From contig NZ_JACEZT010000005.1 of the NCBI RefSeq assembly GCF_014042345.1, forward strand, positions 277,875 through 341,874: DNA of 64,000 nt, read 5' to 3'. This document shows, one piece after another, positions 8,157 through 16,304 of the stretch (the first letter of the stretch is position 1; every line of letters begins with the position of its first letter). The notes beneath the pieces were generated by a model. It was not told the origin of the DNA. It did not search any database and saw nothing but the letters and a program-made list of their open reading frames with translations. Made by a program: the position numbers and the translations under genes. Source of the DNA: Rugamonas brunnea (GTDB lineage: Bacteria > Pseudomonadota > Gammaproteobacteria > Burkholderiales > Burkholderiaceae_D).

Positions 8157-10325
8157 ATGTCGCGCCATGCCTCCGCCGCCGGTCCTGTTGTACTCGCCGT
8201 CCAGCCCTGCCTGTCCACCATCGCCCACGCCGCCCGGCTGCTTGCCGGCGCCGCGTGCGCCTCGGTGCTGCTGGCCCCTGTGGCCGCGCGTGCGGACGAC
8301 GACATGCCGATGCAGCAGGTGACGATCACGGGCACGGCCGAATCGGGCTACGGCGCCAGCCACAGCACCACGGCCACCAAGACCGACACGGCGCTGCGCG
8401 ACACGCCGCAAGCGATCACGGTAGTGACCAAGGAACTGATCCGCGACCAGGCCATGCAATCGATGGCCGACGTGATCCGCTACGTGCCGGGCGTGGTGAC
8501 GGCGCAGGGCGAGGGCAACCGCGACACGGCCGTCTTCCGCGGCAACAGTTCGACGGGCGACTTCTTCATCGACGGCATGCGCGACGACGTGCAGTACTAC
8601 CGCGACTTCTACAATATCGACAGCGTTGAAGCGCTGAAAGGCGCGAACGCCATGATCTTCGGCCGTGGCGGTTCGGGCGGCGTGATCAACCGCGTCAGCA
8701 AGCAGCCCGAGTGGAATTACCTGCGCGAAGCCTCGCTCACGCTGGGTTCCTGGGCCAACCGCCGCCTGACGGCCGATGTGGGCCAGGTGGTCAACGACAG
8801 CGTGGCCGTGCGCGTCAACGGCCTGTACGAGAAATCGGGCAGCTTCCGCGACGGCGTGAGCGTCGAACGTTCCGGCATCAACCCCACGGTGGGCATCCGG
8901 GCCGGCGCCAACACCAGCGTAGTGCTGGGCTACGAGCATTTTGACGACGACCGCACGGCTGACCGCGGCATCCCGTCCTACCAGGGCAAGCCGTTCGACA
9001 CCGACCCGTCCACCTTCTTTGGCAACGCGAAGCTGAGCCGCGCCAAGGCCAGCGTGGATGCCTTCACGGCCGTGATCGAGCACGACCTGGGCCACGGCGC
9101 CACGCTGCGCAACCGCACCCGTTACGCCGACTACGACAAGTTCTACCAGAATGTCTTTCCCGGCGCCGTCAACGCGGCCGGCACCAGCGTGGACATCAAG
9201 GGCTACAACAACGCCACCGCGCGCCGCAACCTGTTCAACCAGACCGACCTCACGTTCGACGTGCGCACGGGCGCGCTGCTGCACAAGCTGGCCACCGGCG
9301 TGGAGCTGGGCCGCCAGGTGACGGACAACTACCGCAACACCGCCTACTTCCCAACCGTGGGCGCGAACGCCACCTCGATCACCGTGCCCACGTCCGATCC
9401 GGTCATGACGGCGCCCGTCACGTTCCGGCAGGCGGCCTCGGATGCCGACAACCACGGCACCTCGACGGTCGTCTCCGTGTACGTCCAGGACCAGTTGCAG
9501 TTGTCGCCGCAATGGCAGGCCATCGCCGGGCTGCGCTACGACCGCTTCAAGGTCGACTTCCTGAACCACCGCAACAACACCACCATCAGCGTGACCGACA
9601 CGCCGGTCTCGCCGCGCGCGGGGCTGGTGTACAAGCCGGTGGAAGCCGTATCGATCTACGGCAGCTACAGCCTGGCCTACCTGCCGCGCGCCGGCGACCA
9701 GTTGGCGTCGCTCACGCCGACCAACGCGGCCTTCGATCCGGAGCAGTTCAAGAACCTGGAACTGGGCGTGAAGTGGGACGTGCTGCCCAAGCTGGCCGCC
9801 ACGCTGGCCATCTACCGGCTGGACCGCAAGAACGTGGTGGTGGCCGATCCCAGCGACCCGACCAAGTCGGTGCTGGCCGACGGCCAGCGCAGCAAGGGTG
9901 TGGAGCTGGGCCTGAGCGGCAATGTGGGGAAGAACTGGAGTGTGATGGGCGGCTACGCCTACCAGGATGCCAAGCTGACGGCCGACGTGGCCGCGACCGG
10001 GCCTTACGCGGGCGCCGTGCTGGCGCAGGTGCCCAAGCACAGCGCCTCGCTGTGGAACCGCTACGATGTCAGTGACGCGCTGGGCGCCGCGCTGGGCATC
10101 ATCTACCGCAGCAGCATCTACCCGTCCACGGCCAACAACGTGGTGCTGCCCGGCTTCACCCGCTTCGACGGCGCGCTGTACTACACCGTCAACCGCAAGC
10201 TGCAGGTGCAGCTCAACGTCGAGAACCTGTTCGACAAAAAATACTACGCGGCGGCCAACAGCAACGACAACATCTCGCCCGGTTCGCCGCGCGCCATCAA
10301 GCTGGGGCTGAACGCGAAGTTCTGA
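8157..10325 (+). CDS. TonB-dependent siderophore receptor
   Basis: This outer-membrane receptor (722 aa) imports ferric siderophores using TonB energy. It has an N-terminal signal segment ending near AAARADD-like residues (LLAPVAARADDD). A plug domain follows, with RDTPQAITVVTKELI, FRGNSSTGDFFIDGMRDD and FGRGGSGGVINRVSK. The beta-barrel ends in LFDKKYYAAANS and a C-terminal Phe after KLGLNAK. The overall pattern resembles catecholate receptors of the Fiu/FhuE type. The start was set at 8157 because AAGGAAGAAATC lies directly upstream; an in-frame ATG at 8121 would lie inside the Fur box. No transport or biosynthesis genes accompany it, so it is probably an isolated scavenging receptor for a siderophore made by other bacteria (inference). 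Confidence 0.93.
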   Translation: MSRHASAAGPVVLAVQPCLSTIAHAARLLAGAACASVLLAPVAARADDDMPMQQVTITGTAESGYGASHSTTATKTDTALRDTPQAITVVTKELIRDQAMQSMADVIRYVPGVVTAQGEGNRDTAVFRGNSSTGDFFIDGMRDDVQYYRDFYNIDSVEALKGANAMIFGRGGSGGVINRVSKQPEWNYLREASLTLGSWANRRLTADVGQVVNDSVAVRVNGLYEKSGSFRDGVSVERSGINPTVGIRAGANTSVVLGYEHFDDDRTADRGIPSYQGKPFDTDPSTFFGNAKLSRAKASVDAFTAVIEHDLGHGATLRNRTRYADYDKFYQNVFPGAVNAAGTSVDIKGYNNATARRNLFNQTDLTFDVRTGALLHKLATGVELGRQVTDNYRNTAYFPTVGANATSITVPTSDPVMTAPVTFRQAASDADNHGTSTVVSVYVQDQLQLSPQWQAIAGLRYDRFKVDFLNHRNNTTISVTDTPVSPRAGLVYKPVEAVSIYGSYSLAYLPRAGDQLASLTPTNAAFDPEQFKNLELGVKWDVLPKLAATLAIYRLDRKNVVVADPSDPTKSVLADGQRSKGVELGLSGNVGKNWSVMGGYAYQDAKLTADVAATGPYAGAVLAQVPKHSASLWNRYDVSDALGAALGIIYRSSIYPSTANNVVLPGFTRFDGALYYTVNRKLQVQLNVENLFDKKYYAAANSNDNISPGSPRAIKLGLNAKF

Positions 10326-10331
10326 ACCGCC

Positions 10332-10724
10332 TCAGACGAGCAGGTTGAAGTCGGCGCGATAGCTGGTGCCTTGCGCGTCGGAACCGGTCACTTCCAGGTA
10401 CATGGGCACCTGGCCGATGGCCGCGTGCTCCACCGTGTAGGTGCCGCTGGGCAGGGTGGCGCCGGCGCCGTTGAAGCTCAGGCGGAACTGCTCATGGCCG
10501 GCGGCCGATGGCTGCTGTTTCACCGCCACCAGTTGCATGGCCACGCCGCGCTGGCTGGCGTACACGTTGAACGACTGGTTGACCAGGCGCGTGAAGGTGG
10601 CCGCGCGCAGGGCAGCGGCCGGCGTCAGGCCGGGCGTGGCCAGGGCGGCCAGCGGGGCGGCATGGCCGGCGCCGCTGGCGCCAAGCAGGCCACCGGTGGC
10701 CAGGATGAAGGTACGCCGTTCCAT
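10332..10724 (-). CDS. Tat-exported small protein of the tail-collar operon (DUF6916-like)
   Basis: This 130-aa protein begins MERRTFILATGGLLGASGAGHA, a twin-arginine signal with a short hydrophobic stretch and an AxA-like cleavage region. The mature part, about 105 residues, is beta-rich (FRLSFNGAGATLPSGTYTVEH, MYLEVTGSD), suggesting a small beta-sandwich. It resembles DUF6916-type proteins, which I recall as neighbours of tail-collar genes; that memory is not checked. It lies 11 bases after the GNAT gene, so it is probably the last gene of the leftward operon. The start at 10724 excludes an upstream extension lying mostly over the end of the GNAT gene. The function is unknown. Confidence 0.7.
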   Translation of the reverse strand: MERRTFILATGGLLGASGAGHAAPLAALATPGLTPAAALRAATFTRLVNQSFNVYASQRGVAMQLVAVKQQPSAAGHEQFRLSFNGAGATLPSGTYTVEHAAIGQVPMYLEVTGSDAQGTSYRADFNLLV

Positions 10725-10735
10725 AGTGATGTCCT

Positions 10736-11257
10736 TTACGAAGTGTGGGTGGTGGCGCGTTGCACGGCGGCTTCGGCCTCGTTCTGCGCCGCCTGCCATT
10801 CCATCGCGCGGTGCATGCCGCGCAGGTCGACCGGCATGAAACCGAGCCGCTGGTACAGGTGGATGGCCGGATTGTCCATCGCCACCAGCAGGCGCACCGG
10901 CAGCGCCGTCGCCGCGCCTTCATCCTGCAGCTCGCGCAGCAGTGCGGCGCCGATGCCGTGGCAGCGATAGGCGGGCAGCAGGCAGATGTCGATCAGGCGG
11001 ATTTCTTCCGCGCCGCGCGCCACGTACAGCCGGCCCACCGGGACCTCGTCGGCCAGGATCAGGTTGACGTCGGCCTGCGGATACTGGGCCCGGTACCAGC
11101 TTTGCTGCGCTTCGAACTGCATGCGCACGATCAGCTGGCGCGTCGTTTCCGAATCGAGCTGGGCCAGGTCGTCGCGGGTGCTGGCGTACAGCTCCTGCAG
11201 GAACGGCAGATCGGCCTCGGTGGGCGGACGCAGGGTGATGGCGTGGTCGAGATCCAT
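10736..11257 (-). CDS. GNAT family N-acetyltransferase
   Basis: This 173-aa protein has the GNAT acetyl-CoA fold. It contains the beta4 strand IRLIDICLLPAYRCHGIGAALLREL, in which RCHGIG is the Q/RxxGxG/A pyrophosphate-binding loop, and NPAIHLYQRLGFMPVD, the characteristic C-terminal helix and strand. The acceptor is unknown. It sits 6 bases from the tail-collar gene upstream in transcription and 11 bases from the Tat-exported protein downstream, so all appear co-transcribed. Its constant placement with tail-collar genes hints at modification of one of the cluster products, but nothing in the sequence proves it. Confidence 0.85.
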   Translation of the reverse strand: MDLDHAITLRPPTEADLPFLQELYASTRDDLAQLDSETTRQLIVRMQFEAQQSWYRAQYPQADVNLILADEVPVGRLYVARGAEEIRLIDICLLPAYRCHGIGAALLRELQDEGAATALPVRLLVAMDNPAIHLYQRLGFMPVDLRGMHRAMEWQAAQNEAEAAVQRATTHTS

Positions 11258-11263
11258 GGCGGC

Positions 11264-11782
11264 TTAGCTGCGCGGAGGGAAGATGCCCTGCAGCGCGATG
11301 ATGAAGTTCACCATCAGGTAGGGCTGCTGGTTGTTGTGCGGCGCATTGCCGCCGGCGGTGCCGACCACGCCGGGCGCCATCGGTTGCAGTGCGACCGGGT
11401 CGTGGTAGGGCGGGGTGGGGCAGGTGGTCCTGGCCAGCATGCCATTGTTGGCCGTGCCGGTGGCGGCCGGCGCGCCCGACGCTTGCGGCGCGTGGCCGTG
11501 GGCCGGCAGCTCCGCCGTGCTCAGCGTGTGGCTGGCCTCGCCGCCCATTTCGCCCAGCAGGCGTTCGGTCAGTCCCTGGCCCTGGCCCGCGTGCAGCGGG
11601 ATGCGCTGTTGCAGGTTGGGCAGGGCGAACGTGCTCCGGCCATCACCGCCGTAGGTGGTGCCAAGCAGCGAAAACAGGGCCGTGTTCTGGGCGATGGGCA
11701 TCAGCTGGCCATTGCACATGGCCCAGCCCGTGGGCGGGAAATTGCCGGCGAACATGCGAATCTCGGCGACGAATGGATCCAT
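11264..11782 (-). CDS. tail-collar domain protein (microcystin-dependent protein type), copy 1
   Basis: This 172-aa protein has the phage tail-collar fold. The N-terminus carries FVAEIRMFAGNFPPTGWAMC, NGQLMPI and FSLLGTTYGGDGRSTFALPN, the family hallmark. A variable middle (HTLSTAELPAHGH) and a C-terminal PHNNQQPYLMVNFIIALQGIF follow. It is the third of three similar genes in a row; GAGGAG precedes its start. There are no other phage genes around it, so it is a stand-alone collar protein like MdpB. The molecular role of this family is not established. Surface display or carbohydrate binding are guesses. Confidence 0.88.
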   Translation of the reverse strand: MDPFVAEIRMFAGNFPPTGWAMCNGQLMPIAQNTALFSLLGTTYGGDGRSTFALPNLQQRIPLHAGQGQGLTERLLGEMGGEASHTLSTAELPAHGHAPQASGAPAATGTANNGMLARTTCPTPPYHDPVALQPMAPGVVGTAGGNAPHNNQQPYLMVNFIIALQGIFPPRS

Positions 11783-11792
11783 GTCGAACTCC

Positions 11793-12332
11793 TCAGCTTT
11801 GGCTCGGGAAAATACCGAACAGCGAAATGATGAAATGCACGCCCAGGTAGGGCGCCATGTTGTTGTGTGGCTGGTTACCGCCGCTGGCGGTCACGGCGCC
11901 CGGGTACATGGGCGCGGGCATGCCCGGCGCGACGTACAGCTTGGGCTTGGCGCCGGGGGACGCGGGCACGTACGGCACGCCGCCGGCCACGTCGATGCCG
12001 GTGCCGGTGGCTGGCGGCACGGCGCTGCTGGCGCCCACCAGGTGGTTGTGGGCCGGCACCTGGGCCTGTGTCAGTGTGATGGTCTCGCTGCCGCCCTGCT
12101 GGCCCATCACATACGTGTTGCCGGCCAGGCTGCCCTGGTGCACGGGCACGCGGCCGCGCAGGTCGGGCAGCGCGAACGTGGACTGGCCATCGCCGCCATA
12201 GGTGGTGCCGATCAGCGCGAACAGCGCGTCATTTTCCGAAATGGGCAGGATGGCGCCGTCGCAAAAAGCCCATCCTTGGGGCGCGAAGTTGCCCGCAAAC
12301 ATGCGGATCTCGCCGATAAAAGGGTCAGCCAT
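11793..12332 (-). CDS. tail-collar domain protein (microcystin-dependent protein type), copy 2
   Basis: This 179-aa paralogue of its neighbours contains FIGEIRMFAGNFAPQGWAFC, FALIGTTYGGDGQSTFALPD, RGRVPVHQG, and a C-terminal PHNNMAPYLGVHFIISLFGIF. The middle region, with NTYVMGQQGGSETITLTQAQ and PPATGTGIDVAGG, differs most from the other copies, as expected if it forms the variable tip. AGGAGA lies before the ATG. Ten bases separate it from copy 1 and 24 from copy 3. The function is unknown beyond family membership. Confidence 0.88.
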   Translation of the reverse strand: MADPFIGEIRMFAGNFAPQGWAFCDGAILPISENDALFALIGTTYGGDGQSTFALPDLRGRVPVHQGSLAGNTYVMGQQGGSETITLTQAQVPAHNHLVGASSAVPPATGTGIDVAGGVPYVPASPGAKPKLYVAPGMPAPMYPGAVTASGGNQPHNNMAPYLGVHFIISLFGIFPSQS

Positions 12333-12356
12333 GGGGTCTCTCCTGGGATGGGCCGT

Positions 12357-12857
12357 TCAATTGCGCGACGGGAAGATACCCTGCAGCGCGATGATGAAAT
12401 TGGTGGTGCCGTACGGTTGCATATTGCTGTGCGGCTGGTTGCCGCCGGCCTGGCTCAGCGTGCTCGGGTGCAGCGCGGCGGTGCCATCGGCCGTGTGGTA
12501 GATGTTGAGCGCGCCCGCTTCCACCGAGCCGAGCACGCGGCCGGCCGGGTCGGACGAATGGCTCACGGCCGTGGACGCGAGCATGGCGTGGCTGTGGACG
12601 GGCATTTCCTGCTGCGTGACCGTATGCTGGGCCTCGCCGCCCCGTTCGCCGACGTTGAAGCCGTGGACGGGCACGCGGCCGCGCATGTCGGGCAGGGCGA
12701 AGGTGACGCGGCCGTCGCCGCCGAAGCTCGTGCCCAGGATGCTGAACAGGGCCTGGTTCTGGTTGATCGGCAGCAGCTGGCCATTGCACAGCGCCCAGCC
12801 GCGCGGCGCGAAGCCGAAGCTGGTCATTTTTATTTCGCCGAGAAAGGGTTCCGACAT
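12357..12857 (-). CDS. tail-collar domain protein (microcystin-dependent protein type), copy 3
   Basis: This 166-aa collar protein is the first gene of the leftward operon. It contains FLGEIKMTSFGFAPRGWALC, FSILGTSFGGDGRVTFALPD, MRGRVPVHGF, and a C-terminal NIYHTADGTAALHPSTLSQ segment followed by PHSNMQPYGTTNFIIALQGIF. GAGGAG precedes the ATG with good spacing. The three copies share framework residues but differ in the middle, suggesting duplication and divergence rather than recent copying. No export signal is visible in any of the three. Confidence 0.88.
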   Translation of the reverse strand: MSEPFLGEIKMTSFGFAPRGWALCNGQLLPINQNQALFSILGTSFGGDGRVTFALPDMRGRVPVHGFNVGERGGEAQHTVTQQEMPVHSHAMLASTAVSHSSDPAGRVLGSVEAGALNIYHTADGTAALHPSTLSQAGGNQPHSNMQPYGTTNFIIALQGIFPSRN

Positions 12858-12958
12858 TGCGCGCTCCTCGTGGATGGCGGCGCCGCGCGGCGAAAGCCGG
12901 CACGGGCCGTGAATGAATGGGGGAAAGCTAAGCCGCGCGCGGGCGCGGCCGGGCTGGC

Positions 12959-13561
12959 TTAGAACGGTGGCGGACGGCGGAAGCGGCGCGCGGCCATCAG
13001 CACCAGGCCGCCCATCAGCATCAGGGCGGTGCCCGGCTCGGGCACGGCCGACATCACCAGCGACACGTTGTCGAGCTGGTTGTAGTCATAGTGGTTGCTG
13101 TCGCCAAACTGCAGCAGCGTGTGGGCGCCCGTGGCCGTCAGGTTGCTGACCGTGTAGTGGGTCCAGTCGCCGCTGGTGTTGGTCTGGTGGAATACCGTGT
13201 TGGCGCCGAACGTGACCAGCACTTCGTTGCTCAAGGACTGGCCCTGGCCGCCGTCGGCGCTGTTGATGCGCTGCAGGTCGAATTCAAGCGTGTACTTGGC
13301 GCCGGCCACGGTGGCGATGTTCTGGCCCAGGTAGCCCAGGCCGGGGTAGGCGCCATCGGCGAACACCGTATTGGCGGGGTTGGACAGCGGCGAGCCGCTC
13401 CAGTCGGCGCTGAAATACTGGGCCGAGGTGTCGCCCGATTGCAGCCACATGCTGGTGTCGGCGTTTTCGAAATCGCCGTTGATGACGAGATTGCTGGCCA
13501 GCGCGGCGGGCGCGGCCAGGATGAACGCCAGGCTGGCGAGGGCGGAACGGAAGGTCGGCAT
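12959..13561 (-). CDS. PEP-CTERM sorting domain protein
   Basis: This 200-aa exported protein has a signal peptide (MPTFRSALASLAFILAAPAA), a beta-rich mature domain of the carbohydrate-binding type beginning NLVINGDFENADTSMW, and a C-terminal sorting tail: VPEPGTALMLMGG, a hydrophobic helix and RRFRRPP. Exosortase-type enzymes recognise this tail in bacteria that make exopolysaccharide. The sorting machinery is not in this window. The start at 13561 is preferred over an upstream one because it opens directly into the signal peptide. A possible sigma-70 promoter lies about 125 bases upstream at 13683-13711. Confidence 0.88.
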   Translation of the reverse strand: MPTFRSALASLAFILAAPAALASNLVINGDFENADTSMWLQSGDTSAQYFSADWSGSPLSNPANTVFADGAYPGLGYLGQNIATVAGAKYTLEFDLQRINSADGGQGQSLSNEVLVTFGANTVFHQTNTSGDWTHYTVSNLTATGAHTLLQFGDSNHYDYNQLDNVSLVMSAVPEPGTALMLMGGLVLMAARRFRRPPPF

Positions 13562-13682
13562 AGCGGGCACTTTCTGTCGTGAAAAGGTGCGATGACAGCA
13601 CCCCGATCGCATGCCGCCGCGCCTGGGCGCGGGCGACGATATGGCCGGGACCGTCTGGAGGCACCGATCATACCGTCATTCT

Positions 13683-13711
13683 CTTATCATTTAAATATTT
13701 CTTGTTGTCAA
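13683..13711 (-). promoter_or_regulatory. predicted sigma-70 promoter of the PEP-CTERM gene
   Basis: Read on the minus strand, a consensus TTGACA is followed after 17 bases by GATAAG. The surrounding 80 bases are unusually AT-rich for this genome. It directs transcription toward the PEP-CTERM gene and leaves a leader of about 115 bases. Confidence 0.45.
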
Positions 13712-13719
13712 CGTGGTAT

Positions 13720-13757
13720 TTCTAGAACAATTGCAAAATTGCATTTGACAAATTGCA
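13720..13757. repeat. TTCTAGAA palindrome and three AATTGCA repeats
   Basis: The palindrome TTCTAGAA (13720-13727) is followed by AATTGCA at 13729-13735, 13737-13743 and 13751-13757. The array lies immediately upstream of the predicted promoter, in the place of an activator-binding site. No specific regulator is recognised. Confidence 0.45.
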
Positions 13758-13830
13758 TCATTTTTGTGACGGCCGGCACCGCCGGCTCCCGGTTGTGTCC
13801 GGGCGGCCGGGGCAGGGCGGGCTTTGATGC

Positions 13831-14889
13831 TCAGGCCGTCAGCTCGGTCAGCGCGGCCACCAGGCGCGCGCATTCGTCGTCGGTGCCGATGGAGATGCGC
13901 AGGAACTGGTCGATGCGCGGCTGGCGGAAGTGGCGCACCAGCACGCCCTGCGCGCGCAGGCCGGCGGCCAGTTGCGCGCCGTCGTGGCCCGGGTGGCGGG
14001 CGAACACGAAGTTGGTGGACGAGGGCAGCACCTCGAAGCCGAGCGCGGCCAGTTGTTGGGTCAGGCGTTCGCGGGTGGCCATGATGGCGGCGCGCGTCTG
14101 CTCGAACCAGGCCCGGTCTTCCAGCGCGGCCACGGCGCCGGCCTGGGCCACCTGGCCCAGCGGGTAGCAATTGAAGCTGTTCTTGACCCGCTCCAGGCCG
14201 GCGATCAGGTCCGGATGGCCGGCCGCGAAGCCGACCCGCAGGCCGGCCAGCGAACGCGATTTGGAGAAGGTCTGGACCACCAGCAGGTTGTCGTAACGGT
14301 CGAGCAGGGCGATGGCGCTGTCGGCGCCGAAGTCCACGTAGGCCTCATCGATCACCACCACCTGGTCGCGGTGGGCGGCCAGCAGGCGCTCGATCTGGTC
14401 CAGGCCGAGCGCGCGGCCGGTGGGCGCGTTGGGGTTGGCCAGGATGATGGCGCCGCACGGCTGGGCGTAGTCGTCCACATCGATCTCGAACTGCGCGTTC
14501 AGCGGCACGGCGCGGTAATCGATGCCGTACAGGCTGCAATAGGTGGGGTAGAAGCTGTAGCTGATGTCCGGGCACAGCAGCGGCAGCGCGTGCTTGAGCA
14601 GGGCGTGGAAGGTGTGGGCCAGCACTTCGTCGGAACTGTTGCCGACGAAAATATGCTCGCGCGTCAGACCGTGGTGCCGGGCCAGCGCATCCTTGAGCGC
14701 AGTGGCGTTCGGGTCCGGGTACAGGCGCAGCTGGTCGCCCACGGCCGCCTGCATGGCGGCCACGGCCTTGGGCGAGGGGCCGTACGGATTTTCATTGGTG
14801 TTGAGCTTGACGAGATTGGGCAGTTTGACCTGCTCGCCAGGCGTGTAGGGGGTGAGGCTGTGGACGACGGGACTCCAGAAACGGCTCAT
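13831..14889 (-). CDS. hisC: histidinol-phosphate aminotransferase
   Basis: This PLP-dependent aminotransferase (352 aa) converts imidazole-acetol phosphate and glutamate to histidinol phosphate in histidine synthesis. It shows [12 protein letters not shown] at the N-terminus, [33 protein letters not shown], and the PLP-binding Lys210 in [15 protein letters not shown]. The C-terminal [16 protein letters not shown] contains the conserved arginine. Length is normal. It stands alone here rather than in a his operon; some bacteria carry a second copy, and a role in aromatic amino-acid transamination is possible. Confidence 0.93.
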   Translation of the reverse strand: MSRFWSPVVHSLTPYTPGEQVKLPNLVKLNTNENPYGPSPKAVAAMQAAVGDQLRLYPDPNATALKDALARHHGLTREHIFVGNSSDEVLAHTFHALLKHALPLLCPDISYSFYPTYCSLYGIDYRAVPLNAQFEIDVDDYAQPCGAIILANPNAPTGRALGLDQIERLLAAHRDQVVVIDEAYVDFGADSAIALLDRYDNLLVVQTFSKSRSLAGLRVGFAAGHPDLIAGLERVKNSFNCYPLGQVAQAGAVAALEDRAWFEQTRAAIMATRERLTQQLAALGFEVLPSSTNFVFARHPGHDGAQLAAGLRAQGVLVRHFRQPRIDQFLRISIGTDDECARLVAALTELTA

Positions 14890-14979
14890 GATGGGTTTGG
14901 GTAAGTTGGAAGGCGGATAACAGCAAAATCATACAGTATCGCCGCTGTTCCATCCCGGCATAAAAGTTAGCAAAAAAAG

Positions 14980-15009
14980 TTGTCTTTTTCGTAAATCATC
15001 CATTAAAAT
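14980..15009 (+). promoter_or_regulatory. predicted sigma-70 promoter of the M48-pilin gene
   Basis: TTGTCT is followed after 18 bases by TAAAAT within an AT-rich intergenic stretch. It lies about 30 bases before the start codon of the M48 peptidase gene. Confidence 0.42.
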
Positions 15010-15038
15010 ATCCTCACGGAAACTTTTTGAGGGCCGCG

Positions 15039-16250
15039 ATGGACTTAATTTACAAACACGAAAAGAAGCTGTTCGGCTGGATGCTGGCCATTTCCCTGCT
15101 GATCTGGCTCGGCCTCATCGTCGGCACGGTGGGCGTGGCGCTGGTGTATTTGCTGCTGTTCTTCGTCGCCTACTGTTTCGCGCAGTCGGCCCTGATTTCC
15201 TACCTGAAGGGCACGGCCGTCAAGATCACCTGGCAACAGTTCCCGGACCTGAAGGAGCGCATCGACCAGTCCTGCCAGCGGTTGGGCCTGGAGCACGTGC
15301 CGGACGCCTACCTGTTGCAGATGGGCGGCGTGTTCAACGCCTTCGCCACCCGCTTCCTGGGCACCAATTTCATCGTGCTGTATTCGGACGTGGTCGACGC
15401 GCTCGAAGCCAAGCCCGACGCGATTAACTTCTACATCGGCCATGAACTGGGCCACATCAAGCGCAACCACCTGCGCTGGGCGGCGCTGCTGATGCCGGCC
15501 TCCATCATCCCGCTGCTGGGCGCGGCCTATGCGCGGGCGCGCGAATACACGTGCGACCGCCACGGCTTCCATGCCTGCGACGATCTCAAGAGCGCGCAAC
15601 TGGGCCTGGCCGCGCTGGCGGCCGGCGGCAAGCGCTGGCGCCAGATGAACGTGGCCCATTATTCGGCCCAGGCCGAGGAGTCGTCCGGCTTCTGGATGTC
15701 GTTCCATGAGCTGGTCAGCGACTATCCGTGGCTGGTCAAGCGCATGGCCGTGATGCGGGCCCTGGCGCAGGGCACGGAAGTGCGGCAGCCGGGCCGCAGC
15801 AAGCTGGCCTATGTGCTGGCGCTGTTCATCCCCCGCATGGGCGTGGGCGGCGCGGGCGCCCTCATTTCCGTGGTGGCCGTGGCCGGCGTGCTGGCGGCGG
15901 TGGCCATACCTGCCTACCAGGACTACACCGCCAAAGCGCGGCTGGCGCAGGCCGTCGCCGTGGGGCGCGCCGCCAGCGCCAAGGTGGAGGGTTATTTCTA
16001 CGCCAATGGCAGCGGCCCCACCACGCTGGAGCAGGCCGGCTTCGCGCTGAACGATCCCGGCCATGCGATCCAGGAGGTGCGCGTCGATCCGGGCAATGGC
16101 GTGGTGCGGGTGGTCCTGGCCGATGCCACGTTGCGCGGCAAGGCGATCGCGTTCACACCGCACCTCGATGAGAACAAGAAGGTGGCCTGGCATTGCGGCA
16201 GCGAGGATATCGCGCCGCAGCTGTTGCCGCCCGGCTGCCGCGGCGACTGA
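15039..16250 (+). CDS. M48 family zinc peptidase fused to a C-terminal type IV pilin-like domain
   Basis: This 403-aa protein has an N-terminal membrane hairpin (residues about 13-55) and an M48 peptidase domain with zinc motif HELGH at 135-139. The third ligand, Glu169, lies in REYTCDRHG. From about residue 270 it changes to a pilin-like module: a hydrophobic helix VAVAGVLAAVAIPAYQDYT, KARLAQAVAVGRAASAKVEGY, a beta region, and a terminal pair of cysteines (WHCGS ... PGCRG) as in PilA disulfide loops. The start was set at ATG 15039 because TTGAGGGC lies directly upstream. Peptidase activity on membrane proteins is known for M48. The role of the pilin part is unknown. Confidence 0.87.
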   Translation: MDLIYKHEKKLFGWMLAISLLIWLGLIVGTVGVALVYLLLFFVAYCFAQSALISYLKGTAVKITWQQFPDLKERIDQSCQRLGLEHVPDAYLLQMGGVFNAFATRFLGTNFIVLYSDVVDALEAKPDAINFYIGHELGHIKRNHLRWAALLMPASIIPLLGAAYARAREYTCDRHGFHACDDLKSAQLGLAALAAGGKRWRQMNVAHYSAQAEESSGFWMSFHELVSDYPWLVKRMAVMRALAQGTEVRQPGRSKLAYVLALFIPRMGVGGAGALISVVAVAGVLAAVAIPAYQDYTAKARLAQAVAVGRAASAKVEGYFYANGSGPTTLEQAGFALNDPGHAIQEVRVDPGNGVVRVVLADATLRGKAIAFTPHLDENKKVAWHCGSEDIAPQLLPPGCRGD

Positions 16251-16304
16251 GCCGCGCCCGGCCAAGGGCGGGCGGCGCCCGAACCGCGCCGCCCCGCCTT
16301 CCCC

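Noticed and set aside
10332..12857. Prophage or prophage remnant
   Set aside because: Only collar-domain genes are present; there is no capsid, portal, terminase, lysis, integrase or attachment site, and base composition matches the chromosome.
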